This document shows positions 43,001 through 51,241 of a stretch of DNA of 64,000 bases, in pieces. Origin of the DNA: Owenia fusiformis. Taxonomy: Eukaryota; Annelida; Polychaeta; Sabellida; Oweniidae. The notes under the pieces are model-generated. The model saw only the letters and a list, made by a program, of their open reading frames with translations. It did no database searches and was not told where the DNA came from. Made by a program: the position numbers and the translations under genes. Location of the stretch: NCBI GenBank assembly GCA_903813345.2, contig CAIIXF020000009.1:6382030-6446029 (forward strand). Reading direction: 5' to 3'. Each line of letters opens with the position of its first letter. The first letter of the stretch is position 1.

Positions 43001-45329
43001 CATAACAATTTTATATTATATTTTTTGAAGAATATGTATTTTGTCGAGTCAAGAAATCTAATGTAGTGGTTATGGTTCTTGAAAAGTCATCCAGGAGTCA
43101 GGTCCTTGGAAACTTTCTGTTTACATTAGATTTTTGTTTTGAGATGTTCGATTTTATCATTGCCTCTCAATGTTCCTATTTCTAAATATGATTTGAAGTA
43201 GTTTTTGGTGTTTTCCCATTTGGCTTTCACATTATCCATCTTTAACATGCTCACTATCTATTAGATATCTTTGGTATGACTTTTTGATGATACAACAAAT
43301 TCACTTACCATTATCTTCTATTACTGGCTTTCCCCATACACTCAGACTTGACATCAGAATCATAAGAAGCATCGATATTATAACAGCCATAGTGATGTAT
43401 TTGTTGAATTGTCAAAAAGTCATACCAAAGATATCTAATAGATAGTGAGCATGTTAAAGATGGATAATGTGAAAGCACGTGTACAGGGTGTTCAATCAGT
43501 AAGTGTCACAAACCCAAATTGCCATGGTGATGAAAACTGGAACCAATGGAATGATAGCAATTGTATTCAACCAGTCAACAGTGAATGTCTATTATCAATG
43601 TCTGATTTAAAGATTACCAAGTTCCATGACTTTTGAAGCAATATTAATGAAATGGCAGATAATCTTATTAACCTAAATTATTGGGCACCCTGTAGTGGAG
43701 TGTTGAAACGTGGTTACCGCCACACATGTGGCCTTGGATGCATAAATATGTCAGATACACATGTACCAAGGACAAGGTCTTTATTCAAGGTCTTTACTCC
43801 CACAAACATTATACACATTTCTTCAGAAGTTTTGCAACTTGAAGTCCCCTCTAGGATCATTAATCAAAGACTGTTTGGTAATTTGAACAATTCATCTTAT
43901 ATTTTCCACATTTGATGGGAGAGCCTAGAGGTGTATGTACTTGTCTTCTGTAGGTCTATAAAAAAAATTGGGGGTATAAGATTATTTTTCATTTTGACAA
44001 ATATGCAAATAAAAAATGCACTTTTATGTCACCACCTGAAATGGTGACATTGTTGTATTATCTGCAACTTTTTGTGGACAGTGTTTGACAGTAAGCTGTT
44101 GGTGTTTGGCATCTGGCAGTGTTTGGTGGTAAGCATCTGTAACAAATGGCAGGTGGTGACATTTTGCCTTGTGATTTGATTCTAGACTCCGTTACATTTT
44201 TACGTTAAAAACATATTCTCACTTTATAGACACTTATACTAAAAAAAACTTTGGGGTGCAATTTTTTTTCATTTAACAAATACATCAATACAAAAAGCAA
44301 TTTTACAATTAAACATATTCTCACTTTGTGTTTTGCAGGGAGTGATGTGTCGACCAAGTAAGGTTCGTCAAATGTTTGCATCAAGGGCATGCAGGAAGTC
44401 TATCATGATTGGTACTGCCCTTTCAAAGAGTCACATGAAACAGGTATATAGCGTTTACCCATGTCAATGTAAAGTGTAGTGTGTCATACGAGAGGTTCTG
44501 ACATTTTGCATGTTAATGCCTTGTTTTCACATTTATCTAAGAATGAAGTTGAAATTATCAGAGATTGAAGTATGAATTATTACAAGATATTTCATTGCTA
44601 GACAATCTAATCTGAGTGGTCTATTACTCCCCAAGTTATCACCTACGATAATTCACTCTTTGAAAATATGCTATAGTTCAATTTATCCATGTTCTTGAGC
44701 AATCTATCGAAAACAAAATTTTTTCAAGACATTTCATTGCTAGACAATCTAACCTGAGTGGTCTATTACTCCAAGTTTTCACCTACGATAATTCAATAGT
44801 TCAATCCATCCTGTTCTTGAGCAATCTGTCCAAAGAATTTTGCATCAAAAAATATTATTTTCTGCTTTTGAGCTATTTTGCAAGCCTTTGGCAATATTTA
44901 TGTGAATTTTGTATCTTGTGTTACAGGTGCTAAGACATATGGGAGAGATAGAGCAACCATGGGTGAGTTGACTATGAATGGAAAAGTAGCTTGGAATAAA
45001 TAAACAAAAATATTTAAAGAGGCACATGTTGGTTTATGAGCACAATGGTTTGAACTTTTTGTTAATCTCAATACAATTTGGCAATAATCTGTAGCATTAA
45101 TTTTTTGACAAGTAGTGAGCTTTAATAGCTGAAGAAGATCAGATAAGATTGACTTAAAATTCACACAATGTATGTTTATAGTGATGTTAGAATATTCATA
45201 CTCTGGTCAAATGAAGATATGTTAATGCATCGTTGTGATTTGTTCTATATCTTTTATTTCCAGAATTGTCCCCATGGACGGCCAACTATGAGACATCTCA
45301 TCAACTTGAACATGTTACCAAATACATGA
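22010..45329 (+). CDS. PMS2: PMS2 mismatch repair endonuclease
   Basis: PMS2 pairs with MLH1 (MutL-alpha) and nicks DNA during mismatch repair. Coding exons: 22010-22232, 22608-22710, 22890-22992, 23505-23674, 24189-24267, 24821-24918, 25301-25400, 26223-26307, 26675-26754, 27036-27164, 27512-27614, 27865-28742, 28964-29188, 30528-30658, 31150-31250, 33125-33193, 34008-34045, 44339-44443, 44927-44962, 45264-45329. All are in phase, 2922 nt, 973 residues (human 862). GHKL ATPase motifs: [30 protein letters not shown]. Endonuclease motifs are intact: [12 protein letters not shown] (DQHAx2Ex4E), SRACRKS, CPHGRPT. The 878-base exon is an acidic, disordered linker, longer than in human. A TAG two codons before the ATG fixes the start. 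The C-terminal tail ([10 protein letters not shown]) differs from human because it runs into a minisatellite. Intron 17 hosts two antisense lipase genes. Confidence 0.95.
22346..22520. mobile_element. Pogo-like MITE in PMS2 intron 1
   Basis: Runs from ACAGTAAAATCTGTC to ACAGGTTTTGCTGTAG with internal AGTGAACAC and GAACACC words. Same family as copies at 17571, 25929, 35569, 38538, 52198, 54200 and 59351. Confidence 0.65.
23772..23945. mobile_element. Small TIR element in PMS2 intron 4
   Basis: CAGGGGTTTCATT at the left and AAGTGAAACCCCTG at the right are inverted, flanked by ATGATG on both sides. Inside are repeated GCCTGTTGT/ACAACAGGC words. A degraded relative (GTTTCATTAGCAGCAGGCAA) lies at 24670 in the next intron. 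Confidence 0.65.
24333..24430. mobile_element. GTCACCACCTG-family MITE, partial copy
   Basis: AAATGTCACCACCTGCCATTTG followed by GACATTGACACACTGAATGCC and GCCACAAAAAAGTTTG. Same family as 18104 and 44025. It lies in PMS2 intron 5. Confidence 0.5.
25929..26176. mobile_element. Pogo-like MITE in PMS2 intron 7
   Basis: Starts ACAGTGAAACCTGTAAAGTG and ends TAGACAGGTATTACTGTGT. Internal GGAACACCTC and TTTCAGAGTCCC units are repeated (25949-25990, 26039-26075, 26116-26130). Confidence 0.7.
29640..30527 (+). repeat. Tandem array of the PMS2 exon 14 splice acceptor and exon start
   Basis: Eight units of about 101-107 bp precede the true exon 14 (30528). Each contains TTTCAG, then TTCAACCTTGGATTCATCAT and about 25 more bases matching the start of exon 14 (residues [14 protein letters not shown]), then CTCTTATTGCCACTG, CCCCTTGTACTTAAATTATT and the next TTTCAG. 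Exon-like starts fall at 29709, 29812, 29914, 30015, 30117, 30221, 30322 and 30424. The triplet 29914-30220 is repeated at 30221-30527, a higher-order unit of 307 bp. Each false exon reads into a TAA and lacks a good donor. Confidence 0.9.
30690..31145. repeat. GTGTGTCTCAT-rich tract in PMS2 intron 14
   Basis: The word TGTGTGTCTCATTACTGAT and variants recur irregularly with GGATGTCTACAATG between them. Small open frames across it reflect the repetition. Confidence 0.6.
31560..32965. repeat. PMS2 intron 15: CpG-rich insert with dispersed repeats
   Basis: The segment is unlike the surrounding intron. It has TTCGACCCTTCGACCCTACG at 31617, a tRNA-like block at 32583-32650, and at 32866-32965 the AAATGCGTGAC repeat also found at 5720-5960 and 7040-7105. 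I recognise no gene in it. Confidence 0.45.
32580..32650 (-). pseudogene. tRNA-Gly-like pseudogene or SINE head
   Basis: The minus strand reads GGTGGTCTAGCGGTAGAATG (A box), then CTCGCTTAGCACG, then GAGGCCCGGGTTCGAATCC (B box). The body resembles tRNA-Gly, but the anticodon position reads AGC. The anticodon stem has a mismatch, and the 3' side of the T stem and acceptor are missing, so it cannot be a working tRNA. Confidence 0.6.
33435..33995. repeat. 22-bp minisatellite in PMS2 intron 16
   Basis: About 24 copies of a unit like TTGATTGTACATGTTAATGC, alternating between GCTC and GATC versions, run almost up to the acceptor of the 38-base exon 17 (34008). Lengths vary by a base or two. Confidence 0.9.
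34588..34695. mobile_element. GTCACCACCTG-family MITE, diverged copy
   Basis: Runs from TTTTATGTCACCTTG to AACAAATGGCAGGTCGTGAT. It is the same orientation and layout as the copy at 44025-44163, including TTTGGCAGTTTGC and TCTGTAACAAATGGCAGG. It lies in PMS2 intron 17. Confidence 0.55.
35287..39443 (-). CDS. Secreted lipase of the pancreatic lipase family, copy A, nested in PMS2 intron 17
   Basis: Exons: 39362-39443, 38768-38804, 38226-38391, 37844-38081, 37236-37379, 35802-35920, 35287-35421. All are GT-AG and in phase, giving 306 residues. The N-terminus is a signal peptide ([20 protein letters not shown]). Visible features: HGWMGN (oxyanion-hole region), GHSMGG (nucleophile serine), LDTAE (acid of the triad), [10 protein letters not shown] (candidate histidine), and cysteines near the end ([10 protein letters not shown]). 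It ends in [11 protein letters not shown], with no room for the C-terminal PLAT domain of pancreatic and lipoprotein lipases (about 450 residues), so it resembles the short phospholipase A1 and lipase-domain-only members. Substrate is unknown. AATAAA overlaps the stop codon. It is a tandem duplicate of copy B, with the same exon sizes throughout, and is antisense to PMS2. Confidence 0.9.
35569..35800. mobile_element. Pogo-like MITE in the last intron of lipase A
   Basis: ACAGTAAAACCTGTATTTGT at the left, GACAGGTTTTAATGTAT at the right, with internal GTTCCACTTAGGAGGTGTTC. It ends right at the donor of the lipase exon 35802-35920, so the element abuts the exon. Confidence 0.65.
35943..36132. 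mobile_element. TA-flanked MITE with CAGGGCGTC ends
   Basis: CAGGGCGTCAAATAAGTCTG at the left is inverted at the right, ending GACGCCCTGTA. The ends match over about 35 bp, including GTTCT(C)CCCCTTAA. TA on both sides suggests a Tc1/mariner-type transposase. It lies in the lipase A intron 5. Confidence 0.8.
36516..36656 (+). repeat. tRNA-derived SINE, copy 1
   Basis: Starts AACAACCTTTTTTGGG and continues GTTGGCCAAGAGGGCCTGAG (A-box-like), then GGTTGCGAGTTCGAGAC (B-box-like) and GCTCCTTGTGTTTATTCAT. The head resembles a class II tRNA (Leu or Ser). The same layout recurs at 57692-57796. Confidence 0.6.
38538..38722. mobile_element. Pogo-like MITE in lipase A intron 2
   Basis: Contains GGGTCCCAATTTTGTTATCT, GAACACCTACTAATCTGAA and AGACAGATTTTACTGG, matching the copies at 17571 and 52198. 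The left end is eroded. Confidence 0.55.
40378..43390 (-). CDS. Secreted lipase of the pancreatic lipase family, copy B, nested in PMS2 intron 17
   Basis: Exons: 43309-43390, 42927-42963, 42518-42683, 41742-41979, 41193-41336, 40862-40980, 40378-40512. Every exon has the same length and phase as in copy A, again 306 residues. Signal peptide [45 protein letters not shown] with the nucleophile serine; [16 protein letters not shown]-terminal [10 protein letters not shown]. The catalytic residues are all present, so both copies could be active. Differences from A are scattered, mostly conservative, and denser near residue 24 and around [22 protein letters not shown] overlaps the stop codon as in A. 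Both genes are transcribed against PMS2. Intron 4 of this copy contains a roughly 77-bp unit in near-tandem copies (41335-41540). Confidence 0.9.
41335..41545. repeat. Short tandem repeat in lipase B intron 4
   Basis: The unit ACAACAAAATGTATGAGTTA through TGGTTGAGGCACTCTGTGAT occurs about 2.5 times with a 77-bp period, beginning at the splice acceptor side of the intron. Confidence 0.7.
43478..43696. mobile_element. Possible mariner-like MITE upstream of lipase B
   Basis: Left TACAGGGTGTTCAATCAGTAAG and right ATTGGGCACCCTGTAG are short imperfect inverted ends. It lies about 90 bp upstream of the lipase B ATG, so it may sit in the promoter. Weak evidence. Confidence 0.35.
44025..44163. mobile_element. 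GTCACCACCTG-family MITE, fullest copy
   Basis: TGTCACCACCTG at 44029 and CAGGTGGTGACA near 44160 are perfect inverted ends. The interior has AGTGTTTGACAGTAAGC and CATCTGTAACAAATGGCAGG. It lies 180 bp before PMS2 exon 18. Relatives are at 18104, 24333, 34588 and 53553. Confidence 0.7.
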
Positions 45330-45640
45330 ACCATGTTACCGGACACATGAAACATGTTGCCAGATACATTAATTGTATGAACAAGTGTCCATCATGCTTC
45401 AAGATACATGAACTATGTTACCAGACACACAGATCAGGAACCAACATGTTACCAGACACACAATCTGTATCTACAAGTGCCTAAGACGTTACCAGACACA
45501 CAAACTGTTTGTGTTTGTGCAAGTGTCCAAGATGTTAACGGACACACAAACTGTATCTACAAGTGTCCAACAAGTATTTACAGACACACAAACTGCATAA
45601 AGCAATGTCCAATTACCAAGTACATAAGTACACCAAAGAA
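45310..45640 (+). repeat. Minisatellite overlapping the PMS2 stop codon and 3' UTR
   Basis: Irregular units such as CATGTTACCAGACACACA and ACTGTATCTACAAGTGTCCA repeat across the PMS2 3' end. The last codons (NMLPNT-stop) are themselves made of the first unit, ACATGTTACCAAATACATGA. Confidence 0.75.
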
Positions 45641-45659
45641 CAGAAGAGCACTCTTATTT

Positions 45660-46560
45660 TAATGAAGTTACAAAAGCATGTTTATTAATGTTTTAACATG
45701 TGCATGTACAATTTATTTTAATCAGTGCATCTTGGATACATTTATTATTTGCATGTGAATTTTACGAATTATGAAAACACATGAGTAGCTGTTACACCAC
45801 AAAAATGTGAAGTTTTTAAAATATTCAATGCCTCCTGTGACATCTTTTGTCAGGGATATTATAGTGGGGCTGTCTTATACCCACATTTACCAGTAAATAT
45901 AATTATCTACTTAATGCAAGCATATAAATAAAATATTTTTTCCAAAGAAATAGTTATGTCCACTAACCATAATTATGGAATATTTGTACAAAGTATTATT
46001 AATTTAAAAGTACAAAATAATAAGTTAACATAATTTAAACAGGTAATATTAACTCAGAGAATTAGCAAACTGAATCACTTTTAATGTTCATTTAAACTGT
46101 CTTCATTTCATTTCAAAACATTCAATTTCAATTCAATTTATTATTCAATTCTAGTTTTCATACAATATTATTTACAAGTGATATGAAAAGGACACCCGAG
46201 TGGTGTATGGATTCCATGTTTTGAAAAAAACCTATTTGTTCAGTGGAATTTGCTTCTCTGTGGAGTTACCAAATTTTAAAATTAGTAGGCTATTTCTCTT
46301 CGTTCACCTTCGTGCATTTTTGAGCTGATTTCAACTTTTGATATTTCTACATTTTGAATGATTAAGGAATGGCATGAACGATTTGATTTCATATAATCAT
46401 ATCAGCCATTTTGAAACTCCAAAACCTACATACAGACTAAAGTAGCTGTCACATAAACCATATGGGCTCACTGTTCGCCATTGCTTGAATAATTCTAGGA
46501 AATAATCAAGTTTTGAATTTGGTGTGATGGGGGATATCTTGCTATAAAACTATTTGTTTT
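45660..46560. other. PMS2 3' flank
   Basis: AT-rich, no gene. AATAAA-type signals occur at about 45926-45932 (ATAAATAAAATA), a possible PMS2 polyadenylation site. The rest of the region to 46560 is unremarkable. Confidence 0.35.
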
Positions 46561-47212
46561 GCCCATGGATTGGCCATAGCATGCCCCTCTGTCTACCCCT
46601 AAGTATTCACAAGGTACTGACAATAGTAAGCCCACCATAGATTGACCATGGCATGCCCCTCTGTCTACCCCTAAGTATTCACAAGGTACTGACAATAGTA
46701 AGCCCATAATAGATTGACCATGGCATGCCCCTCTGTCTACCCCTAAGTATTCACAAGGTATTCACAACAGTGAGCCCATAATAGATTGACCATGGCATGC
46801 CCCTCTGTCTACCCCAAAGTATACACAAGGTATTCACAACAGTGAGCCCATAATAGATTGACCATGGCATGCCCCTCTGTCTACCCCTAAGTATTCACAA
46901 GGTATTCACAACAGTGAGCCCATAATAGATTGACCATGGCATGCCCCTCTGTCTACCCCTAAGTATTCACAAGGTATTCACAACAGTGAGCCCATAATAG
47001 ATTGACCATGGCATGCCCCTCTGTCTACCCCTAAGTATTCACAAGGTATTCACAACAGTGAGCCCATAATAGATTGACCATGGCATGCCCCTCTGTCTAC
47101 CCCAAAGTATACACAAGGTATTCACAACAGTGAGCCCATAATAGATTGACCATGGCATGCCCCTCTGTCTACCCCTAAGTATTCACAAGGTATTGACAAC
47201 AGTGAGCCCACA
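46561..47212. repeat. 73-bp minisatellite, about nine units
   Basis: Units contain GATTGACCATGGCATGCCCC, TCTGTCTACCCCTAAGTATT, CACAAGGTATTCACAACAG and TGAGCCCATAATA. The unit carries a GCATGC and a CCATGG. Two variant units with CAAAGTATACACAAGG (about 46813 and 47102) lie four units apart, suggesting that blocks of units were copied. A frame on the minus strand reads through parts of it but has no support as a gene. Confidence 0.9.
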
Positions 47213-50200
47213 CAGCCTAATGTGACAGACAGCTCCATCAGATGAATGTCTCAGTGTGACTTTACCCATACATGTATACAGCACAATCCACTTGGATTAT
47301 TATTACAAACATTAATTTATAAATTAATAACATATCCGTAAAATCGTAAAACATAATAAATCAATAACAGTGATTTTACACCCAAATAGTTTCACAAAAT
47401 TTCTCAAGCAAGAAAACTGCTTGAAAAATATACAAGTTATCAACACCATGTACTTGTTGTTATACTGTTTTATATAGTTTTCACTCATTGCTGAACATTT
47501 ATAATCATAAAATGAAAGAACTAATTAATACAGAGTGGGCCAAACAATGCCACAATAACCTTTTTATTAAAAAAAAGTGGCATTTTTGGCTCATCATGAA
47601 TGTGGGTTCACTTGAAGTTTCTTACCCAAAAATTCATACATTGAGTGTACATAAAATCCATGAGCCAAACATATGTTAATGGTGTCTGATTACATTCGAA
47701 GTATGCTTCAGAAACATCTTTTTCCCATTAGTACGTTTTATTGACAAGTACTTGAGCCAGGGTTACAGATAATTACAATTTGCAAGTCTAAATTATTAAG
47801 CATCCCAAGATACATAATCAGATTGATTCAATATTATAAATTCGTGTTTGGCTAATGATTTGACACACAATAGTTGATAAAATACAATTTGAAAATTTTT
47901 TATTTATTTAACAGTTCATAAAGTAAGTGGAATAAAGTAAGAAGGCATTTGACAGAGATAAAAAGTTCTTCAGAAAGATTATAACCAAAACAGGTTGTTA
48001 TGGGGTAATTCGTGTAAATAAGTCATGGTATTCCAATTCAAAACATTTCTGATATTTACTGATGTGATTTACTATCTGATATTTGCTGAAGATGTTTTCT
48101 GTGTATCTTGGGATTCATACCAACAAAACATACATGTATCTGTATTCCTATTTGATTCATTATAACCATTGAAACCTCTAATTAATAAAATACATAATGT
48201 AGCTCCCTAGCACCATAATGAAAGCAAACATTAAATATAGATATACATATATAATTGATATGCATTTTATATATCATAATATTTGAGGAATTCACTCCCA
48301 AAGTCTCAAGAGAATTGGTGAAAAACTGTCTCCAATTTTGAACACAAATCATGGCAAGATCCTTAGACAATTCATTAAAATTCATGAAGTAGGTTAAGAA
48401 AATATAGAAACAAAATCACAAAATGAATACATTGTAGAATGGTTAACCTCTTAAGAATTATGTTTGATTTTTCTCATAACAATTTCTGCAAGAATAAAGA
48501 TATTTGTTTTCTTAAGTACTTTTGGAGTTAATCATGCGCAATCAATACACAATGGTTAAATAATACTTATAAAATATATAAAAGATATTGCATTGAATCA
48601 TTTAGAAATAATACATGTAGGTGTACAGGCTGTTAACAACTGGAGCCATCACAATATTGCATTCTAAGCCCACTATTCCCAGCTGTGCGCTATAAGCTCT
48701 CCATGACAGGCTGAATTAGGACTATCTCAACCCGCCATGACAAGGCAATTGCTGGCTAATTCACAATTCCACAATCCATCATGACAAGGCAAATGCTGGT
48801 TAATTCTCAACACATCATGACAAGAAAATTGTGTGCTACTCCTCTTTTGTAGATCCACACAATGGTATACAAGAGAACGGATCTAGGGGGAAAACAAAAA
48901 CGACGGGTGAAACTTGAGCAAACACAGAGAAAGTTTGTGCTTTCAGGAGACAAAAGAGAAATACAATCCCCTCCAAAAGTCTGGTAATTCCAATTCCCTG
49001 TTAAAGCCTGTTTTTGTTTTAAGATTTTTTTCGAAATTAAGTTAGGTTGAAAAAAGATAGAACTCATAAATAATTCTCGTTTGTATCACTTTCAGATCCT
49101 AAAAGCACATTGTGAGCACTCAGCATGGCAAACACTCAATTTACAAATACTTTGAAATCCTCGAAATAATATTCAAAGACTAATGCCAAATGAAAAAGAA
49201 AATTCCATGTTAAAGGTCATTCCATCATTCATTTGGGATAAACCTTTAAGATTTATTCAAACACTGGTATTTGTAAATATTTGTGGTTACCTGCTAGTAA
49301 GAACATACACTGTACATGTATATTAAAGCTAAGACAGAAGACAGCAAAATATTCCTTACGTGATATAAAGTAGTCATTCTTACATAGATTAGATCAGAGA
49401 GAAAGAGAGAAAACTATGTATGTACTTTAAATAATGTATTCTAGTTGTTTTTTCTTTAATTTTGTTTCTCTAAATTTTTCTGAAGTAAGCTGATAGTATC
49501 ACATGAAAAGAAAGCAGGTGTATATCTGGAAAAGGAGAATTCAGGAGAATGACACATTAAAGAGACATATCACCTTATTTTTAGACAATGGCCATCATAC
49601 TTCTGTATTTTGCTTCGTATATTATATGAACTTATTTAGGCTCTCTATTATTGAATCATTAAGGTCATTATGACATTTAAGGTCACAATGACATATTTAT
49701 GATTTTTTTCAATGAATGAATGACTACTATATAATAAGTGATAACTGTCATATCAGATTTTAATCTAATGTACAACATACATGCATAACTGAAAAATTCC
49801 AAAATAATTAAACACATATTAAGCAAGATTATGCATTATTAGTAATTGGGATAAAATAACGATCATGTTTGTTAATTAATATTAATAATCTTTAATTTGT
49901 AAGCTTTAGATTAGTTTAAAGAACTTAAGATAACATGTTATATTAGTCACTTTTAAGCTACAGGACTAAGTACAGAAGTAAGTATACATGCTTTGGTGTT
50001 TTGTTAAGGTGTTTGTAGAATTATTAATTATGGTTAAGGTGAGACTAGTAAGAGAAATTGTATACATGTGTACAGATGTAAGTATGCAACCTTACACCTA
50101 AAATATCTTTATTGGTCCTACCTTAACTAGAAAGTGCAATTAAGAAAGGGAATGGCACAGATAGCTATAAAATTTAATTAGTTAATAAGGTATTGCAAAT

Positions 50201-50730
50201 AAAGGGTAATTTTAAGTTATGGAAGCAATTACCTTTCCCTATGATGGATTGTGAAATCCTTACCAAGTTTATTGATAATGTGCATTTCTTGCCAAACCGA
50301 ATTAAATAAATCTTTCAGATAAACTCATGTTCCTCTTTAGTTATTAAAATACAGAATGCATAAGATTAATCAATTATGATACAGCACTGTAAAATACACA
50401 GAGATGCATTAGCATTTATGAACAAGAATGTTGAAGCGAGAAACTGACCCCTGATCACAATTAATTTAATGAAGTGCATAATGGTATTTAGATTGAGTCA
50501 ATGTTCCAAGATAAAACTCAGTAGAAAATCCACTTATTAAAATAATAAATAAAGAAAATATTAGTATTTTCTCATATTAGTATTTTTATACTCAAGGAAA
50601 TGATCAACAGTTTTTTCATGAGATTTTCAACATGTAATATTGCACATCGAATTTCCAAACTAAATTGAAAATATTCATATATTTAACATAGAAAAATAAT
50701 TTGAGATAAAAAGATCTTGCATTGGTCCAT
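47213..50730. other. Convergent intergenic region, no gene recognised
   Basis: AT-rich. At 48690-48825 the word CATGACAAGGCAA(T/A)TGCTGG and relatives occur three or four times. Nothing else coding or structured is visible. It may include long 3' UTRs. Confidence 0.4.
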
Positions 50731-50734
50731 TTGA

Positions 50735-51068
50735 TCACACTACAGAACAGCAGCATTTGATCACGCTACAGAACAGCAGCATTTGATCACACTACAGAAC
50801 AGCAGCATTTGATCACGCTACAGAACAGCAGCATTCGATCACACCACAGAACAGCAGCATTTGATCATGATACAGAACAGCAGCATTTGATCACACTACA
50901 GAACAGCAGCATTTGATCATGCTACAGAACAGCAGCATTTGATCACGCTACAGAACAGCAGCATTTGATCACGCTACAGAACAGCAGCATTTGATCATGC
51001 TACAGAACAGCACCATTTGATCACGCTACAGAACAGCAGCATTTGATCACACTACAGAACAGCAGCAT
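50735..51068. repeat. 27-bp minisatellite, about twelve units
   Basis: Units of the type CAGCATTTGATCACGCTACA then GAACAG vary mainly at one C/T position (ATCACACTAC, ATCACGCTAC, ATCATGCTAC). It ends about 75 bases beyond the MICAL-like polyadenylation signal. Confidence 0.92.
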
Positions 51069-51140
51069 GTAGAGTACAGCAACAAGCTATACAGCAAAGC
51101 CATGGGCCCATTTCATAAACTCCACACCACATATCCATCA

Positions 51141-51150
51141 TTTATTTATT
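51141..51150 (-). terminator. Polyadenylation signals of the MICAL-like gene
   Basis: The minus strand has two overlapping AATAAA signals about 95 bases after the TAG at 51242. This supports 51242-51369 as the last exon. Confidence 0.55.
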
Positions 51151-51241
51151 CTAAAATGCAAATTATGAAATGGCCCCCAGTTCTTGATACATAAATAGAA
51201 TATAAATACTGAGATACATGGAATTTTCGCCTACTTGTTCT

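Noticed and set aside
46495-46707. Repetitive 70-codon protein on the minus strand
   Set aside because: It is just the 73-bp minisatellite read in an open frame; no start context or homology.
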